41,126 bases of DNA from a virus, in the IMG/VR virus record IMGVR_UViG_3300032134_000127, positions 1-41,126 of that record; one strand, 5' to 3'. Below the pieces are notes generated by a model. That model worked only from the letters and a program-made list of their open reading frames with translations, had not been told where the DNA came from and searched no databases. The position numbers and the translations under genes were made by a program. Positions within the stretch are counted from its first letter, which is position 1; each line of letters starts with the position of its first letter. Below are positions 7,626 through 14,488 of the stretch, in pieces.

Positions 7626-7861
7626 TTTTCAACGCCCCATTCGATTTCGTATGCGCTTATAAGTTGTTTTTGGACACGTTTTTGCTGCACATTAACGGCT
7701 AGTTGGTCGTCGCTGAGCTCAACCACTCGCGGCCATTTTTTGTTTGTCGCCGCGAAGTCGTCGCCGCATTCGATTTTCATGCGTGCGTTATAAAGTTTTT
7801 CCTGTTCCGCACTCAGCCAGCGCTGCACTATATGAAGTTCGTCAGTTGAGAAATTAGTCAT
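7622..7861 (-). CDS. Small hypothetical phage protein
   Basis: This 79-residue, mainly helical protein (STDELHIVQRWLSAEQEKLYN, then VVELSDDQLAVNVQQKRVQK) lies between the exonuclease gene and the small barrel-like gene. Its ATG overlaps the exonuclease stop by eight bases. The compact overlaps on both sides support translation. No family is recognised. Its place in the operon suggests an accessory to recombination or early takeover, which is inference. Confidence 0.55.
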   Translation of the reverse strand: MTNFSTDELHIVQRWLSAEQEKLYNARMKIECGDDFAATNKKWPRVVELSDDQLAVNVQQKRVQKQLISAYEIEWGVEK

Positions 7862-8762
7862 TCATCCCCCACAGTTTTTTTGCTGCGATAAAAAATTCAG
7901 GGCTCGAATCTTTCCACATGAATGACGAAAAATCCGGCGATAACAGGGCGAAAAGTTCGTCTCGGTTTTCCGCCACTTGCATCAGCTTTTCGCGCTTGCG
8001 TGCGATCAGGCGCATACGTTCGAGCGCCGATCGTAGCCGTGCTTCGCTCAGTTCCTCGCAGTCGGTGCTGCTGAATACTCTGAAGTTTTTGCAGTTGGCA
8101 TAGACCAGCTTGATGTCGACATGCTCGCGGGCTTCTCTGAGCCATGACCAATAGAATGCGACCTGAAGGACGTGCGCCTGATCGGGCTTGGCAGGAACGC
8201 TATTGATTTTCCAGCCGCGTTCGGTGGTCGAAGAGAGTTGCGGCCACTTTGTCTTTATCTCGATGACATCGCCGGTCTCGAGATCGATCTGCCCGATCGC
8301 CGGTAGCTCGCAGTCCGGTAGCTCGACACTGCACCATCGGCCCTCGGTGATCTGGTTGGCGCCGGCGGTGGCTTCACGCACGCCTTCAAGCGTGTTGGCG
8401 CAGGTCAACTCGAAGATCGTGCCAGTTACATCCGTTTTGGGTATTTGGTACTCAGCGTTGCGGATAATACGCGTTTTCTCTGCATCGGCAGGGATGTGCG
8501 CGACCGGCTCGTGTTCATCATAGCGAGCGAGGGCATGGCGGTATGCTTCGCCTTGCGGCACATCTTTGGCGACGACGTCGGTGACATAGTCATGCACGCA
8601 GATGCCGGCGTGCGGCGCCACAGGCCAGGGGTTGCGTATTTTGTTCGGACGCGCGAATGACTTCTCAAAAAATTCAAGGCAGTCTGGGCGATTTGTTCCC
8701 GAAGGCGAGTGCGCTGTGAAATTAAAGAGCGCTGCCCATTCGGGCGTTTTATCAAAAGACAC
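7854..8762 (-). CDS. PD-(D/E)XK exonuclease (RecB/Cas4/YqaJ-like)
   Basis: This is a protein of about 302 residues. The nuclease core is visible in the middle: PAIGQIDLETGDVIEIKTK supplies the Asp (IGQID) and the E-x-K pair (IEIKTK), followed by the Gln/Tyr helix DQAHVLQVAFYWSWLRE that characterises RecB-like nucleases. The N-terminal part has AHAGICVHDYV and a Glu-rich helix. The role would be to resect duplex ends for the downstream annealing protein, as in lambda-type Red/RecET pairs. GTG 8762 is chosen because GGGAGG lies six bases upstream. The longer TTG at 8789 has no such site. It is the first gene of the leftward operon. Confidence 0.7.
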   Translation of the reverse strand: MSFDKTPEWAALFNFTAHSPSGTNRPDCLEFFEKSFARPNKIRNPWPVAPHAGICVHDYVTDVVAKDVPQGEAYRHALARYDEHEPVAHIPADAEKTRIIRNAEYQIPKTDVTGTIFELTCANTLEGVREATAGANQITEGRWCSVELPDCELPAIGQIDLETGDVIEIKTKWPQLSSTTERGWKINSVPAKPDQAHVLQVAFYWSWLREAREHVDIKLVYANCKNFRVFSSTDCEELSEARLRSALERMRLIARKREKLMQVAENRDELFALLSPDFSSFMWKDSSPEFFIAAKKLWGMND

Positions 8763-8791
8763 TGCTATCCTCCCTGCCGATCCCGGCAAAG

Positions 8792-8833
8792 AAGATAGCC
8801 TACCTAATCAAAATATGTCAAATTTGTTACAAA
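8792..8833 (-). promoter_or_regulatory. Leftward early promoter with palindromic operator candidate
   Basis: On the minus strand TTGACA (8821-8816) is followed after 18 bp by TATCTT (8797-8792, 4/6), directed at the exonuclease operon. Immediately upstream of the -35 box is the 11-bp palindrome TTTGTTACAAA (8823-8833), a plausible binding site for the repressor encoded just upstream. The 110-bp gap it sits in holds no gene. Confidence 0.5.
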
Positions 8834-8872
8834 AATAAACTTAATAAGGCACATTTATCTTTTATTCTGGAT

Positions 8873-9295
8873 TTAACTAGCTTCCTGATGGTCATGTCCG
8901 ACGGGCGTTTTGCCGTTTTTCTTTTTCCGCAGCGCGGGTTCGTGCGGCACATTATCAGAATCAGAGGTTATGCCCAGGTCAGCCGCGCTAACCGTTATGT
9001 GAATATTAAGATCACCGGCAGTTCCGCGCGCGACTTTGACTGCACCCGTATTGATTTCACTGGCGGTTGGCCTGCCGCCGTTTAAGATGAGGTCGTCGAG
9101 TGTACATTTATAAAGTTTGGCCAACTGTTTTATTCGGTCGATGCCAGGCATTGTTTCGTCACGCTCATAGCGGCGGTACGCCGGCGCGCTGAGTCCAATT
9201 TGTGCCGCAACGTGATCGCCGGTCATGTTAGACGCCGTGCGTGCCATTCTGAGGCTCGCGCCAATCGTGTATTCTGCTGAGTGTTTTTTAGTCAT
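8873..9295 (-). CDS. cI-like HTH (XRE) repressor
   Basis: This 140-residue protein has an XRE-family helix-turn-helix at residues about 12-65: IGASLRMARTASNMTGDHVAAQ, IGLSAPAYRRYERDETMPG, then IDRIKQLAKLYKCTLDDLI. Its C-terminal half lacks the Ser/Lys dyad of LexA-type self-cleaving repressors and ends in a basic KKKNGK tail, so induction would not follow simple RecA-stimulated autocleavage. The ATG at 9295 has AAGGG seven bases upstream. The longer frame from 9433 runs into the preceding gene and is rejected. Genes for recombination lie downstream on the same strand and replication genes diverge on the other side, so this is the best candidate for the lysogeny regulator. Confidence 0.72.
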   Translation of the reverse strand: MTKKHSAEYTIGASLRMARTASNMTGDHVAAQIGLSAPAYRRYERDETMPGIDRIKQLAKLYKCTLDDLILNGGRPTASEINTGAVKVARGTAGDLNIHITVSAADLGITSDSDNVPHEPALRKKKNGKTPVGHDHQEAS

Positions 9296-9314
9296 AATAA
9301 ACCCTTGTTTAAAA

Positions 9315-10079
9315 CTATTTAGGGATGGGGGTGTTGGAGTTTTCCCACTTTCCAGTGGAGAGGCGTCCCAAGACGGCCGCGTGCTGTGCTTGAATGTCCC
9401 CTGCCTCCTGGACCAACCAGCTAATGAGCTCAAGAAATCTATAAATCGCCACTCGCGTCGGCAGCAAAAGATCGGGGAACATAAGCTCCGGCTGATGGGG
9501 CTTGGAGGAAGGTAGGTTGTTGGAGAAGCCCAACGCCGGCTCCGTATTTTCTTGTCGGCGTGACCCGCCGCCGGCCTGCCGCTCGGCGAGGCCGTAATTT
9601 ACGAGCGTCTGCACATGTTGGTCGAGCGTTATCGTTCCGTAGTTACTTTGGAAATAGTCTGGTTTTTGGCTTATGCGGACGTGCATCCCCTGATATTCTG
9701 GAACCTGACCGACCAGTAATTCCACCAACTTGTCGGTCGAAAGCGCGGTCCCCCAGCACCAACTTGACGTGATCATTTGACAGACAATCACCGTTTGCAG
9801 GGACGCAACTTCCATTAACACCGCGGTTCCAGTTCGCGCGTAGTTCAAGTTGTCCTGTGTCTGCTGATGGGAGAAATTATAAAAGTAGGCGGCTGGAAAT
9901 CGCGACAGCTCTGCCTGCCTCTGATCGACATACGGGTTTCGGGCGTATCGGTTATGAAAGCAAAAGTAGCTTTGAAGCAGTGATTTTACAGCGGGGTCAG
10001 CTAGTGGGTCGGTTGTTACTTGGCCAGCTGTTTCTGAAGTAGGCGTCGAATATGCGCTAAATGGTATTACGTTAGACAA
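9315..10079 (-). CDS. Unknown protein encoded upstream of the repressor
   Basis: About 254 residues from TTG 10079, which has a GGGGG ribosome binding site nine bases upstream (GTG 10088 is possible but sits on that site). It ends 19 bp before the repressor start, so the two genes are probably one transcript. Two clusters are Tyr/Phe/Asn-rich (LLQSYFCFHNRYARNPY, AAYFYNFSH). Near residues 160-195 the stretch QSNYGTITLDQHVQTLVNYGLAER reads like a winged helix. The C-terminal part has a helix VAIYRFLELISWLVQEAGD. I do not recognise the family. A role in the lysis/lysogeny decision is suggested only by position. Confidence 0.5.
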   Translation of the reverse strand: MSNVIPFSAYSTPTSETAGQVTTDPLADPAVKSLLQSYFCFHNRYARNPYVDQRQAELSRFPAAYFYNFSHQQTQDNLNYARTGTAVLMEVASLQTVIVCQMITSSWCWGTALSTDKLVELLVGQVPEYQGMHVRISQKPDYFQSNYGTITLDQHVQTLVNYGLAERQAGGGSRRQENTEPALGFSNNLPSSKPHQPELMFPDLLLPTRVAIYRFLELISWLVQEAGDIQAQHAAVLGRLSTGKWENSNTPIPK

Positions 10080-10125
10080 TGTGATCACCCCCCTATTTAT
10101 GCCGAATGTTACGCGGTTGTGACCT

Positions 10126-10154
10126 GTTGTACCTCCGTGTTGGTATAAGTGCAA
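10126..10154 (-). promoter_or_regulatory. Candidate promoter for the repressor transcript
   Basis: On the minus strand TTGCAC (10154-10149) and TACAAC (10131-10126) are spaced 17 bp and point to the start at 10079. The region up to 10196 must also hold the rightward early promoter. GATAAT (10175-10180) and GCTAAT (10183-10188) are possible -10 boxes, but no good -35 box is visible. Confidence 0.35.
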
Positions 10155-10196
10155 CTGAGATGTTGTTTGCGGCTGATAATGTGCTAATTCGTATTG

Positions 10197-10565
10197 ATGC
10201 TCGAAGCTGAAATTCAGATGGGTATTTGCCAGTGGCTGGCGGTTGCGCTGCCTGCAAATGCGCTCGTGCATCACAGCCCCAACGAAGGCCGTCATAGCGT
10301 GCAATATCGCGTTAAGCAGAAAAGGCTGGGCATGACTCCTGGCTGGCCGGACCTGGAGATATTTGTGCCGGCCGCCGCCTGGTTCAACCCGCCTGCCTGG
10401 GCGCCGATCTTCTTCGAAGTGAAGACGGCAAAAGGCGTGATCAGCAAGAATCAAGGCAGGGTCATCAAAGGCTTAGCGGCGATCGGTTGTTATGTGTCTG
10501 TCGTCCGATCGATCGACGAGGCGAGAGACGTGTTGGTAGATTTGGTAAAGCTCAATGCCAGCTGA
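10197..10565 (+). CDS. VRR-NUC domain nuclease
   Basis: This 122-residue stand-alone VRR-NUC protein belongs to the PD-(D/E)XK superfamily. Readable motifs are the N-terminal EAEIQMGICQWL helix with its Glu, ALVHHSPNEGRHS, the catalytic GMTPGWPDLEIF (Asp), FFEVKTAKGVISKNQG (E-x-K), and the closing VVRSIDEARDVL helix. Phage members of this type have been shown or proposed to cut Holliday or flap structures, so a role in phage recombination or replication fits. ATG at 10197 is chosen over TTG at 10194. It is the first gene of the rightward early operon and overlaps the next gene by 11 bp. Confidence 0.8.
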   Translation: MLEAEIQMGICQWLAVALPANALVHHSPNEGRHSVQYRVKQKRLGMTPGWPDLEIFVPAAAWFNPPAWAPIFFEVKTAKGVISKNQGRVIKGLAAIGCYVSVVRSIDEARDVLVDLVKLNAS

Positions 10566-11067
10566 TCCGCGGCCGCATCCCAACTCGATAGTAAAGTTCC
10601 GCATGCGCGCCGGCTGGAGCGTCCGCGAGGCTGCGATGGCTGCGAAGATGGATGCGTTCACTTTTGCCGGCGTCGAACGTGGCGAGATCAACCTACATGA
10701 CGGCCGTGCCGTGACGCTGGCCGAACTGTTCAAGTGTACAATCGATGAACTGCGGGCGCCGTGCATTGCGCCTGGCATTGCACCTCGCCCGGTGGTCAAG
10801 GCTGAATCGCGAAAGAATCATAAAGGAGGCCGCGGCCGCTGGGCCGGCCGGCTGAAGATACCGGCCAAAGCGCATCCTCTAGTGCGCGAGATGTTCGAAT
10901 TACTTAATGATCAGCGCATGGTGATCTCCGACATTGCCGACAAATCAGGTGTGCGCGCCGGCACGATCAGCGACTGGCGCTATAGGCGATCGCCGACCGT
11001 CGTCACCTTCGAGGCGGCGTTGAATGCCTTGGGCTTCGAGTTGGTTATTAGGCGCCGGAAAGAATAG
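10555..11067 (+). CDS. Two-domain HTH transcription regulator
   Basis: This 170-residue protein appears to have two helix-turn-helix domains. The first (residues about 12-66) is XRE-like: FRMRAGWSVREAAMAAKMDAF, TFAGVERGEINLHDG, LAELFKCTIDEL. A basic linker follows (SRKNHKGGRGRWAGR). The second (about 107-168) reads LVREMFELLNDQRMVISDIA, DKSGVRAGTISDWRYRRSP, then FEAALNALGFELVI. The paired architecture resembles Cro/CII-type or Rha-like early regulators. It overlaps the nuclease gene by 11 bp. It may oppose the repressor encoded on the other strand, which is inference from its divergent position. Confidence 0.65.
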   Translation: MPADPRPHPNSIVKFRMRAGWSVREAAMAAKMDAFTFAGVERGEINLHDGRAVTLAELFKCTIDELRAPCIAPGIAPRPVVKAESRKNHKGGRGRWAGRLKIPAKAHPLVREMFELLNDQRMVISDIADKSGVRAGTISDWRYRRSPTVVTFEAALNALGFELVIRRRKE

Positions 11068-11209
11068 GGCGTGCATGTGTCATAGCGTAGAACGGCCATA
11101 CAGCCGCGTCAGCGCGTGTAACTGTAACGGTAGGTGTTGTAACCAAAATGGTAGAAACGTCCCTGGTCTCGCCTCTGGCGGCGTTCTAGGGCTAACCAAG
11201 GGCGGTAGA

Positions 11210-11434
11210 ATGGAAATAGACGACAAGCAAGCCTTAATCCTCAAAGCAGTGTCAGATCATTGGGAGTTGTACGGCCAAGGGCCGACACACGACGATATGT
11301 CACGATCGCTGAACGCTAGTAAGTCGATGGTCGAGTGGCATATGCGTAAATTGCTTGCGGCCGGCATGCTCACTCGGGTGCCTGGCAGGCATTACGATTT
11401 GCGGGTGACCGAGACTGGAGCGGCGGCGCTTTGA
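11210..11434 (+). CDS. LexA-like winged-helix DNA-binding protein
   Basis: From ATG 11210 this is a 74-residue protein resembling the N-terminal DNA-binding domain of LexA without its protease part: KQALILKAVSDHWELYGQGP, THDDMSRSLNASKSMVEWHMRKLLAAGML, then a basic wing RVPGRHYDLRVTETG. AAGGGCGG precedes the start. The frame extends upstream to 11024, but that stretch is Cys-rich and unlike coding sequence. It may regulate early or late transcription. The following gene starts inside its stop codon as TTGA. The 140 bp before it (11068-11209) contain no gene I can support. Confidence 0.6.
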   Translation: MEIDDKQALILKAVSDHWELYGQGPTHDDMSRSLNASKSMVEWHMRKLLAAGMLTRVPGRHYDLRVTETGAAAL

Positions 11435-12243
11435 CCCTCCAAGTGCTTTCCCTTGGCGCTGGAGTGCAAAGCACCGTGATGGCGCTGATGGCGGCTCATG
11501 GCGAGATCAAGCCGATGCCTGACTGCGCGATCTTTGCCGACACGCAGTTTGAGCCTGGGAGCGTTTACGCGCATCTCGACTGGCTTGAAACCCAACTACC
11601 GTACCCCGTCTACCGTGTGACTGAAGGTGATTTACGGGAAGAAACTTTGCGCGGCGAGAACAAGTCGCTAAAGAACTTTCAGCCAATCCCATTTTTTACA
11701 GTGAGAGACGGTAGCCGAGGAATAGGTCGCCGCGAATGCACCAACCATTACAAGATCAAGCCTATTCGCAAGAAAATGCGGGAGCTGCTTGGTTTGCAAA
11801 AGGGCGAGCGAGCCAAGGGTGTGGTTGCTTATTCTTGGTTAGGAATTAGCACTGACGAGGCGGCGCGGATGAAGCCGTCGCGTGATGCGTGGATGCAAAA
11901 TATCTGGCCGTTAATTGATGCCGGAATGTCCCGTCAGGACTGTGTTCGCTGGTTTGAAAAGCGTTATCCGCTGCGTCCCTTGGCTAAGTCAGCGTGTATT
12001 GGATGCCCGTTTCACAATGATTCGCAATGGCGCGATATGAAAATGAATGACCCGCAGGCGTTTGAAGAGGCAACTACGTTTGATGCGGAAATTAGAGACG
12101 GAAAAGATAAAGACGGCGTTTATGTTGCGCGGTTTTTACATCGGTCATGCAAGCCGCTGGACGAAGTTGATTTCCGCAACCTGGAGGATATGGGGCAGAT
12201 AAATATGTTTAACGAAGAGTGCGAAGGGATGTGCGGGGTCTAG
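11431..12243 (+). CDS. PP-loop / PAPS-reductase-like adenine nucleotide alpha hydrolase
   Basis: This 270-residue phage member of the PAPS-reductase/PP-loop ATPase superfamily has a modified N-terminal PP-loop, SLGAGVQSTVMALMA, followed by DCAIFADTQFEP and LDWLETQLPYPVYRV as in this group. Later come RRECTNHYKIKPIRKKM and a Cys pair CIGCPFHNDSQW that may bind metal or take part in redox. Superfamily members reduce PAPS, load sulfur (DndC, IbrA, TtcA) or make queuosine precursors. Without the neighbouring genes of those pathways the substrate is unknown. The TTG start overlaps the upstream TGA (TTGA), with GGAG upstream. Many phages carry similar genes in early operons. Confidence 0.65.
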   Translation: MTLQVLSLGAGVQSTVMALMAAHGEIKPMPDCAIFADTQFEPGSVYAHLDWLETQLPYPVYRVTEGDLREETLRGENKSLKNFQPIPFFTVRDGSRGIGRRECTNHYKIKPIRKKMRELLGLQKGERAKGVVAYSWLGISTDEAARMKPSRDAWMQNIWPLIDAGMSRQDCVRWFEKRYPLRPLAKSACIGCPFHNDSQWRDMKMNDPQAFEEATTFDAEIRDGKDKDGVYVARFLHRSCKPLDEVDFRNLEDMGQINMFNEECEGMCGV

Positions 12244-12248
12244 GCGGC

Positions 12249-12776
12249 ATGTGGCTTAGTCACGATGCCACGTTACTGAGGTACGAGCTTGTCATAGCGA
12301 TTGACAACGAGCTCCCCGAGGCGCTGCTCGAGGAGCGTGTCGCCGATCGGCTTACTGGCACGTTTAGGTCAGCTGTGGATAACTTAATTGCGTGTGGTTT
12401 TGCAAAACGTGAGCGGCGCATAGAAGCTGCTAATTCAGAAGCTTCTAATAGAAGCTTCTATATATGTGCAGCAATAGAAGCTTCTATTAGAAGCGTACAC
12501 CCCGAAACTACTAAAACTAAAAGAAGCTTAGAAGCTTCCACTTCTAGAAGCGCATTTATTCGAAGCGCAATCGATCGCCGCAATTTTAACGGCGATTACC
12601 AAGCGGTGGTGAGCGGCAACAAGCCGCGACGTGATCCGTTGCAGCAATTTGCTGCCACGCTGTCACGCTCCAATGCCGCGGACTTTTTCGCACAGGTATC
12701 AAGGCTTGATGATAGACAGATCGCCGATCTCAAACGTCGAATTACACCAGCTGCTCTTAGAGGCCGCAGAAACTGA
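12249..12776 (+). CDS. Candidate replication initiator with origin repeats inside the gene
   Basis: This 175-residue protein starts at ATG 12249. Residues about 8-60 resemble a winged-helix segment (ELVIAIDNELPEALLEERVADRL, TFRSAVDNLIACGFAKRERR). Residues 60-110 are encoded by a DNA repeat array and read as alternating EAS and RS units. The C-terminal part is helical (DPLQQFAATLSRSNAADFFAQVSRLDDRQIADLKRR). The design of a DNA-binding N-terminus followed by repeats within the coding sequence is that of the lambda O gene with ori lambda. Sequence similarity to O proteins is not obvious, so the function rests on the repeat array and on position just before the late genes. Confidence 0.5.
   Translation: MWLSHDATLLRYELVIAIDNELPEALLEERVADRLTGTFRSAVDNLIACGFAKRERRIEAANSEASNRSFYICAAIEASIRSVHPETTKTKRSLEASTSRSAFIRSAIDRRNFNGDYQAVVSGNKPRRDPLQQFAATLSRSNAADFFAQVSRLDDRQIADLKRRITPAALRGRRN
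12423..12566 (+). repeat. GAAGC/AAGCTT iteron array, probable phage origin of replication
   Basis: Eight copies of GAAGC start at 12423, 12438, 12451, 12477, 12490, 12523, 12531 and 12547, with a ninth CGAAGC at 12562. Three form the 10-bp palindrome AGAAGCTTCT (12437-12446, 12450-12459, 12476-12485), and five AAGCTT hexamers occur in about 100 bp. Starts at 12438, 12451, 12477 and 12490 fall on a 13-bp grid. An AT-rich gap (TCTATATATG) lies inside. The motif is read in two different codon frames of the gene (as EAS and as RS), so it is conserved as DNA and not as a peptide repeat. This fits iterons bound by the protein that contains them. Confidence 0.6.
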
Positions 12777-13116
12777 GCGGCGCCTACCAGCAGCGATGAT
12801 GAAGCCGCAGGGCTGTTATTGGCCCGAGGTGCTGCCCGACTGGTTGGCATATGCCGATGATTCGGAGCCACGCTTGTCGCCGGCTAATGTTCGCCAGGTC
12901 GATGACTACGATCTCACGTTGCGCATCGTGCTGAGCCAGCCCGACAACGATCGAAGGCGGCTGATGTGGGCCGCTGCTCATAGTGCCGTGTTCCGACAGC
13001 GGGGCATTGCATGGCGAAGGATTGCCAAGATCAGGCATTGTCATCCAGCCAAGGTCAAAAGAGATTACGAAGCAGCGCTGGTCGACACTGTGCTCAGATG
13101 GAATGGCGATCGATGA
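12709..13116 (+). CDS. DUF6362-like phage protein
   Basis: About 135 residues from ATG 12709, which has AAGG just upstream and overlaps the previous gene by 68 bp. A start at ATG 12796 (KPQGCYWPEVLPDWL) is possible. The pattern ERRLPAAMMKPQGCYWPEVL, a mid-section DYDLTLRIVLSQPDNDRRRLMWAAA, and RGIAWRRIAKIRHCHPAKVKRDYEAAL (a helix-turn-helix-like end) resembles DUF6362 proteins, found in phages between early genes and terminase. Such a position often belongs to late-gene regulators, but no activity is shown for the family. It couples to the next gene through ATGA. Confidence 0.55.
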   Translation: MIDRSPISNVELHQLLLEAAETERRLPAAMMKPQGCYWPEVLPDWLAYADDSEPRLSPANVRQVDDYDLTLRIVLSQPDNDRRRLMWAAAHSAVFRQRGIAWRRIAKIRHCHPAKVKRDYEAALVDTVLRWNGDR

Positions 13117-13316
13117 CCTCGAGCGCAGAGCGGTGCGGAGCATACGCCAGGTCTACCGGCAAGCCCTGCCAAGCTCCCGTTGTTGAAGGCAAGAGACGCT
13201 GCAAATTGCATGGTGGGCTTTCGACAGGGCCACGCACGGCAGAGGGTAGGAAGCGAATTAGTGAAGCGCAAAAGCTGCGCTGGAACGCTGAGCAAATTAA
13301 CTTGGCATCAAATTAG
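13113..13316 (+). CDS. HGG-motif small phage protein
   Basis: This 67-residue protein starts inside the preceding stop codon (ATGA). It contains AERCGAYARSTGKPCQAPVVEGK followed by RRCKLHGGLSTGPRTAEG, the Cys and His spacing and the HGGxSTGPRT signature of a widespread small phage family just before terminase genes. The four Cys/His residues suggest a zinc-stabilised fold. The helix RISEAQKLRWNAEQ closes it. Function is unknown. Its location at the junction of early and late regions is typical for the family. Confidence 0.7.
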   Translation: MTSSAERCGAYARSTGKPCQAPVVEGKRRCKLHGGLSTGPRTAEGRKRISEAQKLRWNAEQINLASN

Positions 13317-13443
13317 TCATGTACTTTTGCCGCACCTTGTGCAGTTCCGGTTGCGAACGTCACCAAATGGGGCATTCTTTTTGCACGCTGCCATTGTGGT
13401 CCTCCGAGCCCGGCAGCTGACATTGAGACTTCTCCCTCCCTGC

Positions 13444-13470
13444 GGGGCGCCGACTCACCATCGGCGCCCC
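13444..13470 (+). terminator. Strong hairpin between early and late regions
   Basis: A perfect 10-bp stem GGGGCGCCGA (13444-13453) / TCGGCGCCCC (13461-13470) has a 7-nt loop. It is followed by GTTCTCTT, which is only moderately U-rich. It lies in the 173-bp gap before the small terminase gene and probably ends early transcription or controls its read-through. The gap holds no gene. Confidence 0.55.
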
Positions 13471-13489
13471 GTTCTCTTGAGGATATATT

Positions 13490-13954
13490 ATGGCCCGCAT
13501 GATTGATAAGCCGCGGATGCTGCTGATTTGCGACGAGCTCGCGAAGGGCAAGTCGCTGCGGAGTATCTGCGACAATAACAAGGCGCAGCCTCATTGGGTG
13601 ACTGTCTTGCAGGCTGTACAACGTGATGATGATCTCTACGAAATGTACGCCAAAGCTCGTGCGATCGGCGCCGAGGTACTGGCTGATGAGATGCACGACC
13701 TTGCCAGGCAACCGCTGCCGGACGATCTAGAGTCGAAGCATATGAATGCTGAAGTGCAGCGCCGTCGCCTCGAGGTGGACACGTTGAAGTGGACGTTCGC
13801 CAGGCAACAGCCTCGCGGCGTGAGGCATAAAGCGGCCGACGTTGATGCGCCTAGCCAGGTGACGTTGGTCTGGCAGGTGGATAACGAAGACGAGCCAGCC
13901 AAGCCCGGTGAGGTTGTCAAGCTGGTGACCAGCGAAGGCGACGAGGTGTCATAG
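13490..13954 (+). CDS. terS: Terminase small subunit
   Basis: This 154-residue protein has the phage small-terminase layout. The N-terminal helix-turn-helix reads LLICDELAKGKSLRSICDNN and PHWVTVLQAVQRDDDLYEMYAKARAIGAEVLADEMHDLA, then a helical section NAEVQRRRLEVDTLKWTFARQQPRGVRHK, as in the Sf6 gp1-like family. TerS forms a ring that recognises the packaging site and regulates the large subunit. The C-terminal acidic tail would contact TerL. The ribosome binding site is TTGAGGA, seven to ten bases before ATG. It is the first gene of the rightward late region. Confidence 0.82.
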   Translation: MARMIDKPRMLLICDELAKGKSLRSICDNNKAQPHWVTVLQAVQRDDDLYEMYAKARAIGAEVLADEMHDLARQPLPDDLESKHMNAEVQRRRLEVDTLKWTFARQQPRGVRHKAADVDAPSQVTLVWQVDNEDEPAKPGEVVKLVTSEGDEVS

Positions 13955-13989
13955 TTTGTTCCTGTTGTGTTCTTTATTGGAGAACGAAG

Positions 13990-14037
13990 ATGAGTGAGTG
14001 CAAGTGCAAGGAGTGCGGCTGCGGCCGGCGTAAGTGA
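13990..14037 (+). CDS. 15-residue cysteine-rich micropeptide
   Basis: The frame encodes MSECKCKECGCGRRK. GGAGAAC lies six bases before the ATG, and the stop codon overlaps the next start as TGATG, so ribosomes almost certainly pass through it. Four cysteines (CKCKECGC) in such a short basic peptide could bind a metal. It may also act only as a leader for translation of the next gene. Confidence 0.5.
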   Translation: MSECKCKECGCGRRK

Positions 14038-14279
14038 TGCCGAAGCTTGGTGACTACAGCAGCAGTGCGAAGCCGCGCAGCAAGTATCAGCGGAAGTACA
14101 ACAGCAAGCATAGGCCGGACAATGCCAGCCGCAAACGTGCACGGCGTATGCTGGAGAGCTCAGGTTCTGCTAAGCCTGGTGACGGCAAGGATGTTGACCA
14201 TCGTGACGGCAACCCAAAGAACAACAGCCGCAAGAACTTGAGGATGCGCAGCAAGTCAGCCAATCGCGGTAGCTACTGA
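14037..14279 (+). CDS. Small HNH-like protein
   Basis: This 80-residue, highly basic protein carries at its C-terminus GKDVDHRDGNPKNNSRKNLR, then SANRG, the 'vDHxdGnxxNNsxxNLrxxtxxxN' pattern of phage HNH nucleases. It lacks the usual zinc-binding cysteines and the first His of the pair is replaced by the DH dipeptide only. The N-terminal half is Ser/Lys/Arg-rich (KPRSKYQRKYNSKHRPDN). HNH proteins near terminase genes often assist DNA packaging by nicking. It begins and ends in TGATG overlaps with its neighbours. Confidence 0.62.
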   Translation: MPKLGDYSSSAKPRSKYQRKYNSKHRPDNASRKRARRMLESSGSAKPGDGKDVDHRDGNPKNNSRKNLRMRSKSANRGSY

Positions 14280-14488
14280 TGCCGGCGATACGGGACAGGC
14301 TGGTCAGGCAGCTTAACGCCAAGGGTCATAGCAACGACGCAGCGTATGCGATCGCTACTGCCAGCTTGCAGAAGTCAGGCAACTTGAAGCCAGGCAGCAG
14401 TAAGGCAACAGCTCAAGGCAAGCGGCGTGGCAAGCAGTCACCGGAGCAGAGAGCCAAGGCCAGACGTAAGAGAGCGATGCTGAGTTGA
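14279..14488 (+). CDS. Small basic phage protein of the packaging region
   Basis: This 69-residue protein starts at ATG 14279 inside the preceding stop (TGATG). An N-terminal helical part (RDRLVRQLNAKGHSNDAAYAIATASLQKSG) is followed by a Lys/Arg-rich, probably disordered tail (GKRRGKQSPEQRAKARRKRA). The 'RLVxQLxAKG...AYAIATASLQKSGNLKxGS' arrangement is common in small phage proteins near portal or terminase genes, but no function is known. The base composition is rich in AAG and AGC, as in the preceding gene. Confidence 0.6.
   Translation: MPAIRDRLVRQLNAKGHSNDAAYAIATASLQKSGNLKPGSSKATAQGKRRGKQSPEQRAKARRKRAMLS

Noticed and set aside
9315-10454. Full 379-residue minus-strand frame
   Set aside because: Its first 120 residues overlap the clearly recognisable VRR-NUC gene on the other strand. 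Only the part after 10079 has its own ribosome binding site.
12423-12566. CRISPR-like array
   Set aside because: Units are only 5-10 bp, spacing is 8-33 bp, they are palindromic and lie within a coding frame.
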